Positions 1 through 9,749 of a stretch of DNA of 57,920 bases are shown here, piece by piece. The translations under genes and the position numbers were made by a program. Source of the stretch: Clostridia bacterium (GTDB lineage Bacteria > Bacillota > Clostridia > Oscillospirales > Butyricicoccaceae); the NCBI GenBank assembly GCA_017455565.1, contig JAFSZV010000054.1, forward strand, positions 1 through 57,920, given 5' to 3'. The notes below the pieces were generated by a model. That model saw only the letters and a list, made by a program, of their open reading frames with translations, was not told the DNA's origin and searched no databases. Within the stretch, counting starts at the first letter, position 1. Every line of letters begins with the position of its first letter.

Positions 1-71
1 TCCTTCGGCACCAGCGCGTCCAGGTCTGTGATCACCGGTTCCCGCCGTGAATCCTTTTTCCATTCTTCCAT
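1..71 (-). CDS. N-terminal fragment of an unidentified protein, cut by the window edge
   Basis: An open frame starts at ATG (bases 69-71, minus strand) behind a G-rich Shine-Dalgarno-like stretch and runs off the left end after about 24 codons. A possible -10 element, TACAAT, lies at 90-95 with no clear -35. The readable residues begin MEEWKKDSRRE and continue to a segment VITDLDALVPK. That segment resembles the conserved start of IS1182-family transposases (a hydrophobic stretch, then L-VPK), but the match is too short to decide. The rest of the gene lies outside the window. Confidence 0.35.
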   Translation of the reverse strand, partial: MEEWKKDSRREPVITDLDALVPK

Positions 72-134
72 GACATCGCCCCCGCTTCTATTGTACCAGA
101 AACGGGGGCGCTCGTATAGTTTTTTGACAGACTG

Positions 135-154
135 AAGCGGCAAAGCCGCTTTTT
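135..154. terminator. Hairpin, probable terminator next to the GNAT gene
   Basis: AAGCGGC (135-141) and GCCGCTT (145-151) form a perfect 7-bp stem with an AAA loop. On the plus strand it is followed by T residues; on the minus strand it lies 14 bases after the acetyltransferase stop but lacks a T-run. It may stop transcription from either side. Confidence 0.5.
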
Positions 155-164
155 GAAAAATGCT

Positions 165-644
165 TTATTTTAAGATAAGGTTTTGATAAATCGCCGGATG
201 ACTGTCGGGAATCACCGTTGCACCCACGGTTTTTTCATAAAATGCCGCCGCGTCATCCGCACAGCCGATGATGGCATAGGCGTAGCCCATCTCACACATA
301 GAATGCAGGCAGGACAGCAGCAGCCCCGTCCCCACGTCGCCGCCGCGGAAGGCTTCGTCCACGCCGATGGGCCCGAAATAATCCTTTGCCGTGGCCTCAA
401 AGCAGGCAAAGCCGATCACCTTTTTATCCTTGACTGCGATATAGCAGGTGGAAGGCACAGTGGAAAGGGCCGCCTCGCATTCATGCATCCAGCCCGCGCC
501 GAACCGATCTTCCACAAATTGCAGCACGCGCTGACGGTCGGGCGCGATAACACGCTTGATTTGGATCCCCTGTTCCGCCAGCCGGGCAAGCACGGGCGCT
601 TTGTCGGGCAGCGTCCAAAGCCGCGCTAAAAAATCGTGCGCCAT
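165..644 (-). CDS. GNAT-family N-acetyltransferase
   Basis: A 159-residue protein of the GNAT superfamily, which moves acetyl groups from acetyl-CoA to amines; the substrate cannot be told from sequence. The acetyl-CoA-binding region is the stretch IGVDEAFRGGDVGTGLL near residues 95-110, a variant of the usual R/Q-x-x-G-x-G/A loop, with a conserved tyrosine-phenylalanine segment (AAAFYEKTVGA) near the C terminus. An ATG start at 644 is preferred over upstream in-frame codons because an AAAGGAGG site precedes it. The start overlaps the sdaAA stop by one base (TGATG), so the two genes are probably translated together as the last genes of the gdhA operon. No signal peptide or membrane segment is seen. 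Confidence 0.8.
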   Translation of the reverse strand: MAHDFLARLWTLPDKAPVLARLAEQGIQIKRVIAPDRQRVLQFVEDRFGAGWMHECEAALSTVPSTCYIAVKDKKVIGFACFEATAKDYFGPIGVDEAFRGGDVGTGLLLSCLHSMCEMGYAYAIIGCADDAAAFYEKTVGATVIPDSHPAIYQNLILK

Positions 645-1513
645 CAGGTGAACCTCCTTTTTGCGGCCTGACCGGTGGGCGTGGCGGCAAGACCGCCTTC
701 CCCCGTTTCCCGGATGCACGAGGACATCCCGCAGCCGATCTGATACATGGAATCAATGACCTCGTCCAGCGGAATAAAGCTCTGGATCCCGGCCAGCGCC
801 ATGTCGGCGGCCGTGATCGCCAGAACGGCGTAAATGCCATTGCGCTTAACGCAGGGCACCTCTACCAGACCCGCCACGGGGTCGCAGGCCAGACCGAGGC
901 AGTTTTTCAGCGCCAGAGACGCCGCCTCCACGCATTTGCGGGGCGTGCCGCCCATCACCTGGGTGAGCGCCGCGGCCGCCATGGCTGCGGCGCTGCCGCA
1001 TTCCGCTTGGCAGCCACCGGAAGCGCCCGAGATCGTGGCACGGTTGGCGATGGCGGTGCCGATTCCGCCCGCCGTCAAAAGTGCCTCATAAGCGTCCCGC
1101 TCGGAAAAGCCGTATTCCTCCTGCGCAGCGATGAGCACACCGGGCAGGATGCCCGCCGCCCCCGCCGTGGGCGCGGCGGCGATGACGCCCATGGCCGCAT
1201 TATAACCGCTGGTTGCCAGCGCGTAAGCCACGGCCTTGGCCTCCAGCGTGCCCAGCAGATTCTTGTGATTGCGGAAATGATTGTAGTACTGCGCGGCGTC
1301 GCCGCCGGTAAGACCGCTCACCGAGCGCATATCGGTGGCGATACCGGCGTTGGCGGCAGTTTTCATCACCTGCCAGGTGCGGGCCACTTTTTCCAGGATC
1401 GCCTCCCGCGAGGCGCCGCTCTCCCGCTGTTCCTCGCGCAGGACGATCTGCCCGATGGGAAGACCGTTTTTCGCGCTTTCATCCAGCAGATAGTCGATAC
1501 TTGAAAACTCCAT
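644..1513 (-). CDS. sdaAA: L-serine dehydratase, iron-sulfur type, alpha subunit
   Basis: The catalytic subunit of the two-subunit 4Fe-4S L-serine dehydratase (deaminase), which turns L-serine into pyruvate and ammonia in the cytoplasm. The 289-residue length fits the family. Cysteines at 168, 172, 205, 210 and 221, in the motifs SGASGGCQAECG, NCLGLAC and VEVPC, include the cluster ligands. The start at 1513 is 8 bases after the sdaAB stop; the TAG stop of sdaAB lies within the Shine-Dalgarno AGGAGG, indicating coupled translation. It lies in the operon gdhA-sdaAB-sdaAA-GNAT, consistent with use of amino acids as carbon and energy source. Confidence 0.95.
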   Translation of the reverse strand: MEFSSIDYLLDESAKNGLPIGQIVLREEQRESGASREAILEKVARTWQVMKTAANAGIATDMRSVSGLTGGDAAQYYNHFRNHKNLLGTLEAKAVAYALATSGYNAAMGVIAAAPTAGAAGILPGVLIAAQEEYGFSERDAYEALLTAGGIGTAIANRATISGASGGCQAECGSAAAMAAAALTQVMGGTPRKCVEAASLALKNCLGLACDPVAGLVEVPCVKRNGIYAVLAITAADMALAGIQSFIPLDEVIDSMYQIGCGMSSCIRETGEGGLAATPTGQAAKRRFT

Positions 1514-1521
1514 ATTGCCTC

Positions 1522-2184
1522 CTAAAACCGTGGAATCATGATAGCGTCGCTGACGCTTTCGACCTCCAGCAGCCGTTCGACGGTCTCTTCGTCCACAGGA
1601 ACGTCGGTCTCGACCACGGTGATCACGTCGCCCTCTCTTCTGGTGCGAGAAAGCCGGAGATTGCCGATGTTATAGCCGCAGGAAGTCAAAACGTGGGCAA
1701 TCCCGGCCAAAACGCCCGGCGCGTCGCGGTGAAAGAGGATCACAGTGTCCTCTTCAAAGGCGGCCTCGACCTCCAGCCCGTTGATCTCGGTGACCCGAAT
1801 GGCGCCGCCGCCCACGGAAGCGCCCATCATCCGCAGCTTTTTCTCCCGGGACGCCGCCTCGATCAGAACGGTATTGGGATGCAGGCGAGGGTCTTCTCCG
1901 GTGAGGATCTGATATTGCAATCCGCGGAATTCTGCCAGCGCGAGGCTTTCCCGTATCTTTTCGTTGTCGGGCAGAAAGCCCAGCAACCCGCCGATGACGG
2001 CCTTTTCGGTGCCGTGGCCCTTGTAGGTCTCTGCAAAGGAACCGAAAAAGGTAATTTTCGCCTGCTTTACGTCGCTGCCCAGAAGCCTGCGGCATACCAG
2101 CCCCAGGCGAACAGCTCCTGCCGTATGCGAGGAAGACGGCCCTACCGTGATGGGCCCAAGGATATCAAACAAACCGATGCCCAT
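1522..2184 (-). CDS. sdaAB: L-serine dehydratase, iron-sulfur type, beta subunit
   Basis: The partner subunit of SdaAA, 220 residues. The N-terminal part carries the signature GPSSSHTAGAVRLG (about residues 15-28) found in serine dehydratase beta domains; the last 70 residues form an ACT domain (about 148-220), which in relatives binds serine or acts in subunit assembly. The ATG at 2184 follows an AAGGAGG site that begins inside the TAA stop of gdhA, so the genes are tightly packed. The stop is TAG, which shows that UAG is used as a normal terminator here. Confidence 0.95.
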   Translation of the reverse strand: MGIGLFDILGPITVGPSSSHTAGAVRLGLVCRRLLGSDVKQAKITFFGSFAETYKGHGTEKAVIGGLLGFLPDNEKIRESLALAEFRGLQYQILTGEDPRLHPNTVLIEAASREKKLRMMGASVGGGAIRVTEINGLEVEAAFEEDTVILFHRDAPGVLAGIAHVLTSCGYNIGNLRLSRTRREGDVITVVETDVPVDEETVERLLEVESVSDAIMIPRF

Positions 2185-2196
2185 ATCAGCGCCTCC

Positions 2197-3444
2197 TTAG
2201 GGAAAAATCCCGCGAATCCGTTTGGCTTCGCAGACCTTTTCCAGCGCTAGGACGAAGGACGCCATCCGCAGGGAAAGCTTTTCTCTTTCCGCCGTTTCCC
2301 AGACCTTGTCAAAGGTCTTGAGCAGGAGGTTTTTCATCATGCGGTTGACCTCGTATTCATCCCACATCAGCGACTGAACATTCTGCACCCGCTCAAAATA
2401 ATCCACGATGACGCCGCCGGTGGTAGCCACCAGATCGGGGATTACGGTAATCTCCCGCTGCTCCAGAAGCTCGTTGCCCGCCATGGTAATCTGCGCGTTG
2501 CCGCATTCCAGCACGATCTGCGCCTGGATCTGCGGCGCGTTGTGCTCGTTGATCATGGCATTGCCGGCGCAGGGCGCCAGAACGGCGCAGGGGGTCTTGA
2601 ACGTCTCTTCCAGGGTAATATGCTCCACGCCGGCTGCCATATAGTCGCACAGCCGGCCGCCGGACAGCTTGAACCCGTTGATCTCGGGAACGTCGAGCCC
2701 CTCTTCCCGGCGGATGCCGCCGGAGGAATCCGCCATTGCCACGATCCGGACCCCCTCGTCGTACAGGGACATCGCGGCGCTCCGTCCCACCTTGCCGAGG
2801 CCTACCAGAACGGCGGTGCTTCTGTCCTGCAGGATCTTCAGCCGCTTCATGGTGTCTTTCAGCACATAAACGGCGCCGCGGCCGGTGGCCTCGGTGCGGC
2901 CCAGGCTGCCGCCCAGCTCCACCGGTTTTCCAGTGACAATGCCGGGGATAGCGCGGCCGCCCATCATGCTGTAGGTATCCATGATCCAGCCCATCACGGC
3001 GTCGTCAGTGCCAATATCCGGCGAAGGGATGTCCACATCAGGCCCGATCACCGGCAGGATCATAGCGGTAAAACGGCGGGTCAGCCGCACCAGCTCGTCG
3101 GTGCTGAGACTTTCGGGATCCACCGTCACGCCGCCCTTGGCGCCGCCAAAGGGCAGGCCGGCCAGCGTGCACTTCAGCGTCATCAGCCCCGCCAGCGCGC
3201 GCATGCTGTCGTGATCCACCGCAGGGGAAAAGCGCACTCCACCCTTGTAAGGACCCAACAGGCTGGAATGCTGAACCCGATAGCCCTGAAAAATATTGAC
3301 CGTCCCGTCGTCCATTTTGACGGGGATGGAAACAATCATCTCGCGCTCGGGATATTTCGCAAACTCATACTGCGTCCGGTCCATCCCGAGGACGGCCGCG
3401 GCGCGGTCAATCATCCGGGTAAAATCTTCATACAGATTATTCAT
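2197..3444 (-). CDS. gdhA: Glu/Leu/Phe/Val dehydrogenase, probable glutamate dehydrogenase
   Basis: A 415-residue cytoplasmic amino acid dehydrogenase that interconverts glutamate with 2-oxoglutarate and ammonia using NAD(P). The substrate-binding segment GPYKGGVRF (about 64-72) and the catalytic lysine K103 in GGAKGG are intact, as is the dinucleotide-binding motif VGLGKVG (about 214-220). The length fits the RocG/GudB-type hexameric enzymes. It is first in an operon with serine dehydratase and a GNAT enzyme. A strong promoter (TTGAAT-17-TATAAT) lies about 100 bases upstream inside the rpoD terminator. Glutamate specificity is assumed from the family; leucine or other branched amino acids are possible. 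Confidence 0.92.
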   Translation of the reverse strand: MNNLYEDFTRMIDRAAAVLGMDRTQYEFAKYPEREMIVSIPVKMDDGTVNIFQGYRVQHSSLLGPYKGGVRFSPAVDHDSMRALAGLMTLKCTLAGLPFGGAKGGVTVDPESLSTDELVRLTRRFTAMILPVIGPDVDIPSPDIGTDDAVMGWIMDTYSMMGGRAIPGIVTGKPVELGGSLGRTEATGRGAVYVLKDTMKRLKILQDRSTAVLVGLGKVGRSAAMSLYDEGVRIVAMADSSGGIRREEGLDVPEINGFKLSGGRLCDYMAAGVEHITLEETFKTPCAVLAPCAGNAMINEHNAPQIQAQIVLECGNAQITMAGNELLEQREITVIPDLVATTGGVIVDYFERVQNVQSLMWDEYEVNRMMKNLLLKTFDKVWETAEREKLSLRMASFVLALEKVCEAKRIRGIFP

Positions 3445-3543
3445 TCGTCACCGCCTTATCGATTTTACATAAAAAATATACTGCTTTTTTGTTTGCTTCG
3501 CTGTTTTTTGAAAACACAGCCCCGTTTGCCGGAACTATTTTTT

Positions 3544-3572
3544 ATTATAACAAAATGCCGTCTGCGATTCAA
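3544..3572 (-). promoter_or_regulatory. Sigma-A promoter of the gdhA operon
   Basis: On the minus strand TTGAAT (3567-3572) and TATAAT (3544-3549) are separated by 17 bases. The -35 box lies in the loop of the rpoD terminator hairpin and the spacer covers one arm of its stem. Predicted start of transcription is near 3537, giving a leader of about 93 bases before gdhA. Confidence 0.7.
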
Positions 3573-3581
3573 GCAGACGGC
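3557..3581 (-). terminator. Terminator after rpoD
   Basis: GCCGTCTGC (3557-3565) and GCAGACGGC (3573-3581) form a perfect 9-bp stem with a 7-base loop. A-rich sequence precedes and ATTTTGTT follows on the minus strand; on the plus strand CTTTTTCGTTTT follows, so it could act both ways. It lies 63 bases beyond the rpoD stop. Confidence 0.8.
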
Positions 3582-3644
3582 TTTTTCGTTTTATACAATT
3601 TTTAGTCGGTCTTATTGTGCAAAATATTGAGATTCCAGAGCGCC

Positions 3645-4775
<1,131 letters not shown>

Positions 4776-4787
4776 GTTCGTGCCTCC

Positions 4788-6587
4788 TTAACCCTTTTTC
4801 CGCTGTACCGCCGCACGCAAAAGCGCGTCGTCGTCTGGCGGAGCGGTTCTCTTTTGATAACGATATTCGATTTTTTGAATGTACTCGTCCAGCAACGCCT
4901 CATCCGTCCGCTCCCGCACGGGAGAAGACAGGATCCGTGTGAACTGCCGCAGTTCGTCGGGCTCCAGCTGGCTCATGCAGAAAGAAGCGTCGGGTTCCAG
5001 CCCCGCCTCCATCCGCTCCAGTGCCATCCGGTAGATCTTTGCCAAAAACGGCGAAGAAAACCATTCCGGCGACAGCCGTTCTTTCGCGCAGCGCAGCAGC
5101 GCGCCGTCGCCCAGCACCGCCGTCACCACCCGTTCTTCCATGGCGGCGGAGGCCGGATCGTCGTAATGGAGCTCCCATGCCTGTGGCTGCCGCAGGCGCT
5201 CGGGCTGCAGGGCCTCCTGCTCAAGCTGCTTTTCCTGCCGCCTCCGGCGGCTCTCCCGCAGGCGCTTGGCCTCGGTGAGCACGCTGTCCGGCGAAACGCC
5301 GGCCTCCTTCGCGGCAGCGTGGGCATAGACCTCGCGCTCGACGGTAGAAGAGATGCCCGCGATATATTGCACGGCTTCCTTTATATAGGCGATCCGCTGC
5401 GCGTCGTCGGCAAGCTCGCCGTATTTCCGCCGGATCTCGCTCATGCGGTATTGCCCGTCGGTGGGTGGCTTGTCCAACAGCGTGCGGAAGGCCTCCGCGC
5501 CGCTGAGACGGATGAAATCGTCGGGGTCTACCTTTGCGGGCGTCCCGTCGGCATTATAAATGATCTTTCCTTTCTCGTCCCGGCGCGGCGGGAGCCGCAG
5601 CACCTGAACGGCAAGACCGCTTGCCTTCAAAATGTCGATGGCCTTTTCCGTGGCCTTCTGTCCCGCGGCGTCGGCATCGTAGCATATGACCGCTTCGTCG
5701 GTGTATTTTTTCAACAGGCGGGCCTGTTCTGACGTGAGAGCCGTTCCGCAGGAGGCGACGGCGCTGTCGAACCCCGCCTGGTGCAGGGCGATCACGTCTA
5801 TATTCCCCTCGCAAAGGATAAATTTTTTCTCTTTGGTCTTTTTCGCCAGATTGAGGGCGTAAAGGGTGCGGCTTTTGCTGTAAACAGGGGTATCGGGGCT
5901 GTTGATATATTTCCGTCCGTCGCCGTCGCCGTGGAGGATGCGGCCGCCGAAGGCCACCACGTCGCCGCGCACATCAATGATGGGGAACATGATCCTGTCG
6001 CGGAAAAAACAATAGAGACTTCCCCGCTTGCTCCTTCCACCCAGACGCACGGCCTCCAGCTCCTGGTCAGTATAGCCCTTCTGCCGCATGGCCAAAATCA
6101 GCCCGTCCCAACTCTGGTCGGCATATCCCAGACCGAATCGGACAATGGTCTGGGGCGTCATGCCCCGCTTTTGCAGATAGGCCCGGGCCTCGGCGCCGCC
6201 GGGGCCGGACAGGGTGTCGTAAAAATAGCGGGCGGCGTCCGTGTTCAGCGCCAAAAGGCGCTGACGGCGGACGCGGTTTTTCTCGTCGCCCTCGTCCTCC
6301 GGCATCTCCATGCCAGCCATGTCGGCCAGCTTATGTACCGCGTCGATATAGGGAAGATTCTCGATCTTCATCATGAAATGGACCGCATTCCCGCCCTCGC
6401 CGCAGCCGAAGCATTTAAAAAACTGCTTGTCCTGCTCCACGTGGAACGAGGGCGTCTTTTCATGATGGAAGGGGCAGCAACCCCAATAGCTGCCTCCCTT
6501 CTTTTTCAGCGGGACGTATCGCCCCGCCAACGCCACAAGGTCGGTTCGGGCGATGAGTTCGTCCAGAAATCGCTGGGGCAGCGGCAT
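4788..6587 (-). CDS. dnaG: DNA primase
   Basis: Makes RNA primers at the replication fork. The protein of 599 residues has the N-terminal CHC2 zinc finger (GCCPFHHEKTPSFH then FKCFGCGEGG, about 37-65), the RNA polymerase core with a Toprim fold (CEGNIDVIALHQAG near 262-275, then CYDADAAGQKA), and a C-terminal helicase-binding domain (about 440-599). ATG at 6587 is chosen because AAGGAGG lies 8 bases before it; the in-frame GTG at 6596 overlaps that site. A small GGAGC-GAAA-GCTCC hairpin (6613-6628) lies between dgt and dnaG. Twelve bases separate it from rpoD. Confidence 0.96.
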   Translation of the reverse strand: MPLPQRFLDELIARTDLVALAGRYVPLKKKGGSYWGCCPFHHEKTPSFHVEQDKQFFKCFGCGEGGNAVHFMMKIENLPYIDAVHKLADMAGMEMPEDEGDEKNRVRRQRLLALNTDAARYFYDTLSGPGGAEARAYLQKRGMTPQTIVRFGLGYADQSWDGLILAMRQKGYTDQELEAVRLGGRSKRGSLYCFFRDRIMFPIIDVRGDVVAFGGRILHGDGDGRKYINSPDTPVYSKSRTLYALNLAKKTKEKKFILCEGNIDVIALHQAGFDSAVASCGTALTSEQARLLKKYTDEAVICYDADAAGQKATEKAIDILKASGLAVQVLRLPPRRDEKGKIIYNADGTPAKVDPDDFIRLSGAEAFRTLLDKPPTDGQYRMSEIRRKYGELADDAQRIAYIKEAVQYIAGISSTVEREVYAHAAAKEAGVSPDSVLTEAKRLRESRRRRQEKQLEQEALQPERLRQPQAWELHYDDPASAAMEERVVTAVLGDGALLRCAKERLSPEWFSSPFLAKIYRMALERMEAGLEPDASFCMSQLEPDELRQFTRILSSPVRERTDEALLDEYIQKIEYRYQKRTAPPDDDALLRAAVQRKKG

Positions 6588-6635
6588 GAAACGCACCTCC
6601 TTCCCTGTCAGGCGGAGCTTTCGCTCCGTCCAAGC

Positions 6636-7640
6636 TCAATACTTGTTCCAGCTTTTGGGCACCGTCAGGCTCTCAAACAGGTTGACGGCGTAGCGGTCGG
6701 TCATTCCCGCAATATAGTCACAGACGGCCACATCCATGCCGTCGCGGTCGGCAATGGCCCAATATTCGCCGGGCAGACGGCCGGGTTCCTGGGAAAAATG
6801 ACGGTAAAGATACCGAACGATGGCCTCGCACTTTCCCTCTTCCCCTTTTGCCATGGGGTTTTTATAGACAGCCTCGTACATAAAATCCCGCAGGGCGTCG
6901 GCCAGCGCGGCGATCTCAGCGTCCATGCCGATCTCGCCGTTCCTGCGGCCATAGTCGATGAGCGCCTCCACCAGCCGTCCGATGCGGCGGCTGTGGCTGG
7001 CGCCAAGCCCCAGTTTGATGTTAAAGGGGATATCCTCCTCACTGAGCACGCCCGCGCGGACGGCGTCGTCGATGTCGTGGTTGACATAGGCGATCCGGTC
7101 GGCAAAATGCACCACGCGCCCCTCAGGCGTGTCAGCCTGCCTGGGTCCCGTATGGCAGACGATACCGTCCATGACCTCGCGGGTCAGGTTCAGGCCCTTT
7201 CCCTCCCGCTCCAGAAGGCGCACCACCCGCAGGCTCTGCTCGTTGTGGTGGAAGGGGTAACCTCGCGCTTCGGAAAGCGCCCGCTCACCGGCGTGACCGA
7301 AGGGCGTGTGCCCCAGATCATGCCCCAGCGCGATGGCCTCGGTGAGATCCTCGTTGAGGCCCAGCCCGCGCGCCACCGTGCGGGAGATCTGCGAAACCTC
7401 CAGTGTATGGGTCAGGCGGGTGCGATAATGATCGCCCTCGGGCGAAAGAAACACCTGGGTCTTGTGTTTGAGACGCCGGAAGCTCTTGCTGTGGATGATC
7501 CGGTCCCGGTCGCGCATAAAGCAGGTGCGAAACGCGTCGGGCTCCTCCTCCCGCTCGCGGCCCTGGCTTTCGGCGGCAAGGGTCGCTTTTTCGGAAAGGG
7601 TCTGCCGCTCGGCGGCTTCCAGCCGTTCTCTCACTGTCAT
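6636..7640 (-). CDS. dgt: Deoxyguanosinetriphosphate triphosphohydrolase-like HD protein
   Basis: A 334-residue dNTPase of the HD superfamily that hydrolyses dGTP (or other dNTPs) to deoxynucleoside and triphosphate, adjusting dNTP pools. Metal-binding motifs are present: the first His in TRLTHTLEVSQI (about 77-88), HD in GHDLGHTPFGHAGE (about 108-121), and a later Asp in VHFADRIAYVNHDIDD. The length matches the short Dgt-like class. It heads the dgt-dnaG-rpoD operon; a GAGGTGAT ribosome site precedes the ATG. The 81-base gap to yigZ is AT-rich with no clear promoter by eye. Confidence 0.92.
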   Translation of the reverse strand: MTVRERLEAAERQTLSEKATLAAESQGREREEEPDAFRTCFMRDRDRIIHSKSFRRLKHKTQVFLSPEGDHYRTRLTHTLEVSQISRTVARGLGLNEDLTEAIALGHDLGHTPFGHAGERALSEARGYPFHHNEQSLRVVRLLEREGKGLNLTREVMDGIVCHTGPRQADTPEGRVVHFADRIAYVNHDIDDAVRAGVLSEEDIPFNIKLGLGASHSRRIGRLVEALIDYGRRNGEIGMDAEIAALADALRDFMYEAVYKNPMAKGEEGKCEAIVRYLYRHFSQEPGRLPGEYWAIADRDGMDVAVCDYIAGMTDRYAVNLFESLTVPKSWNKY

Positions 7641-7721
7641 CGGATCACCTCAATTAACTAATACGAAAAAAAACCGTTTTTCCTCTTTTTTTCGGAGATT
7701 TTTGCGGAAAATTCACATTTT

Positions 7722-8360
7722 TTACGACGGATCCCTCAATTTTCGCGCAAACAGCTCTTCCCCCAGCAGCTCGGGCCGCAGGCGGCCGCCGGTAAGATCC
7801 AGCAGATGCGCCGCGAAGAGCTCCAGCTTTTCCCGGGGCAAAAAGGCCGTCAGCACCGCCGAGGCGCCGAAATCCGCCTCCGTTTCCTCGGCCTCGAACA
7901 GCGGAAGCTGCCGCCGCACCTGCTCCAAAAGCGGATAAGGGCAGTCCAGCCGGATTTTGGCAAAGGGTTGCATCACGGCGATCCCGGCGGCGTCCAGCGC
8001 CAGCTTGCAGGTGTGGCCATAGGCCCGCACCAGCCCGCCCGCGCCCAGAAGGATCCCGCCGAAATAGCGGGTGGTGACGCACATTACGTCAAACACCGCT
8101 TCCTTCTTCAGCACCTCGAGAGTGGGCATACCCGACGTGCCCTGCGGCTCGCCGTCGTCGGAAAAACGCATGACGCCGTTTTGCAGGATATAGGCGTAAA
8201 CATTGTGGGTGGCGTCCCAGTATTGTTTGCGGACGGCTGTCAGGATCTCCTGCGCCTGCTCCGCCGTCTGGATCTTATAAATATGGCCGATAAAGCGGGA
8301 TTTTTTCTCGATATACTCGATCTCGGCCTCCCGACAGGGCACGCGGAAGGGCTTCGTCAT
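7722..8360 (-). CDS. yigZ: YigZ/IMPACT family protein (UPF0029)
   Basis: A 212-residue protein of the YigZ/IMPACT family. The N-terminal domain holds the family signature of SRFIGHI, then DGEPQGTSGMP (about 70-80) and TRYFGGILLGAGGLVRAY (about 96-113); the C-terminal domain has an EF-G domain IV-like ferredoxin fold. The function is not settled; eukaryotic IMPACT acts on translation stress signalling and bacterial members are linked with ribosomes or peptidase activity by annotation only. The start overlaps the hflX stop by four bases (ATGA), indicating translational coupling with a ribosome-associated GTPase. Confidence 0.88.
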   Translation of the reverse strand: MTKPFRVPCREAEIEYIEKKSRFIGHIYKIQTAEQAQEILTAVRKQYWDATHNVYAYILQNGVMRFSDDGEPQGTSGMPTLEVLKKEAVFDVMCVTTRYFGGILLGAGGLVRAYGHTCKLALDAAGIAVMQPFAKIRLDCPYPLLEQVRRQLPLFEAEETEADFGASAVLTAFLPREKLELFAAHLLDLTGGRLRPELLGEELFARKLRDPS

Positions 8361-9673
8361 AGTGCTGCCTCCCCGGGCAGATATTCCCGGATCCGGCCAT
8401 AGGCCCGCTCGTCCACCACGGCTTCGATCTCGATGCCGTTTTCCGCGTAATCGGCCCGTTTAACGCTGGCGTCGCGGTAAAGATAGTCCAGCACCTGCGC
8501 CTGAGCATAGGGCAGCAGAAAACGCACGTCGTGCATCCCCTCTCCCAGCACCTTACAGATCCGGTCCACCAGATTTTCCAGTCCAAGCCCCCGGAGCGCC
8601 GAGCAATAGAGCGCGTCGGCCTGGCGGGGAAGCTGATCTTCCCGCAGGCGGTCCACCTTGTTGAACACCGTGATGCGGGGCGTGTGGCCCGCGCCGAGCT
8701 GCTCCACCAGCTCTTCCACCACCTGATACTGCCGGCGCCATTCCGGGTCGCCCGCGTCGATGACGTGTACCAGCACGTCGGCATAGACCAGCTCCTCCAG
8801 CGTCGAGCGGAAGGCGTCGATCAGATGGTGGGGCAGCTTGCGGATAAAGCCCACCGTATCGGAAAGCAGGATATCCCCCATCTGCTGGGTGCGCAACGTG
8901 CGGGTAGTGGGATCCAGCGTGTCGAACAAACGGTCGGCGGCATGGACGCCCGCCCCCGTCAGCGCGTTGAGCAGCGTGGACTTGCCCGCGTTGGTATAGC
9001 CTACGATACAGACCAGCGGGATCTCGTTCTTTTCCCGCTTGCTGCGCTAGGTGGCGCGGACCCGCCGCAGCTCCCGCAGCTCGTCCTGCAGCTTCTGGAT
9101 CTTGCGGCGGATATGGCGGCGGTCGGTTTCAAGCTGGGTTTCGCCGGGGCCGCGGGTGCCGATTGGGCTTGAGCCGCCCGAGGCGGTCTGCCGCACCAAG
9201 TGGGTCCACATGCCCGTCAGGCGGGGCAGCAGATATTGATATTGCGCCAGCTCCACCTGCAGCTTACCCTCAGCCGTGCGGGCTCGGTCAGCAAAAATAT
9301 CCAAAATCAGGCCGCTGCGGTCGATGACGCGGCAGGAAAGCGCGTCCTCCAGTGCCTTGCCCTGGGAAGGCGAAAGATCGTTGTCCACAATGACCAGGTC
9401 GATCTCGTTGGCCGCGATCATCGCCTTCAACTCGGCGGCCTTGCCCTCGCCGATAAAGGTATGCGGGTCGGGCGTGTGCTTGTTCTGCATGGCGGTCAAC
9501 ACCGTCTCGCCGCCGGCTGTTCGCACCAGCTCGGAAAGCTCGGCCATGGTGACCTCGTCTGAGTTTTCAAAATCCTTCGCGCTGTCGCAGCACAGCCCCA
9601 CCAAAAGGGCGCGGCCGCGCACGTCCTCCCGCTTTTCCAGCATACTCAAAGGCTTCTCGCCTCCCTTGTCCAT
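8357..9673 (-). pseudogene. hflX: GTPase HflX, interrupted by one in-frame amber codon
   Basis: HflX is a ribosome-associated GTPase that splits stalled or stressed ribosomes. The N-terminal half (208 codons, 9673-9050) carries the HflX domain with GEGKAAEL, DNDLSPSQ and RGPGETQLE, then stops at TAG (9047-9049). The same frame continues without another stop through the Walker A motif GYTNAGKST, the G3 region DTVGFI, NKVD (G4) and a C-terminal domain to 8357, 438 codons in all. CAG (Gln) to TAG would be a single change at a site where family members usually have a polar or basic residue. No start codon lies between the stop and the P-loop, so reinitiation would miss it. Sequencing error, recent mutation or read-through are all possible. 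The first ATG has no clear Shine-Dalgarno; a second ATG at 9643 is possible. Confidence 0.85.
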
Positions 9674-9706
9674 GAAATGTACTGCTTTCGATCAAAACTG
9701 ACAAAA

Positions 9707-9729
9707 GCGGCGCCCGTTGCAGGCGCCGC
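9707..9729 (-). terminator. Terminator after rpmE
   Basis: GCGGCGCC (9707-9714) and GGCGCCGC (9722-9729) form a perfect 8-bp GC stem with a 7-base loop, followed on the minus strand by TTTTGTCAGTTTT. It lies 20 bases after the rpmE stop and separates it from hflX. Confidence 0.85.
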
Positions 9730-9749
9730 TGTATGACCAACTTGAGGCT

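Noticed and set aside
5781..7661. Long plus-strand frame opposite dnaG and dgt
   Set aside because: Antisense shadow of conserved genes with clear motifs.
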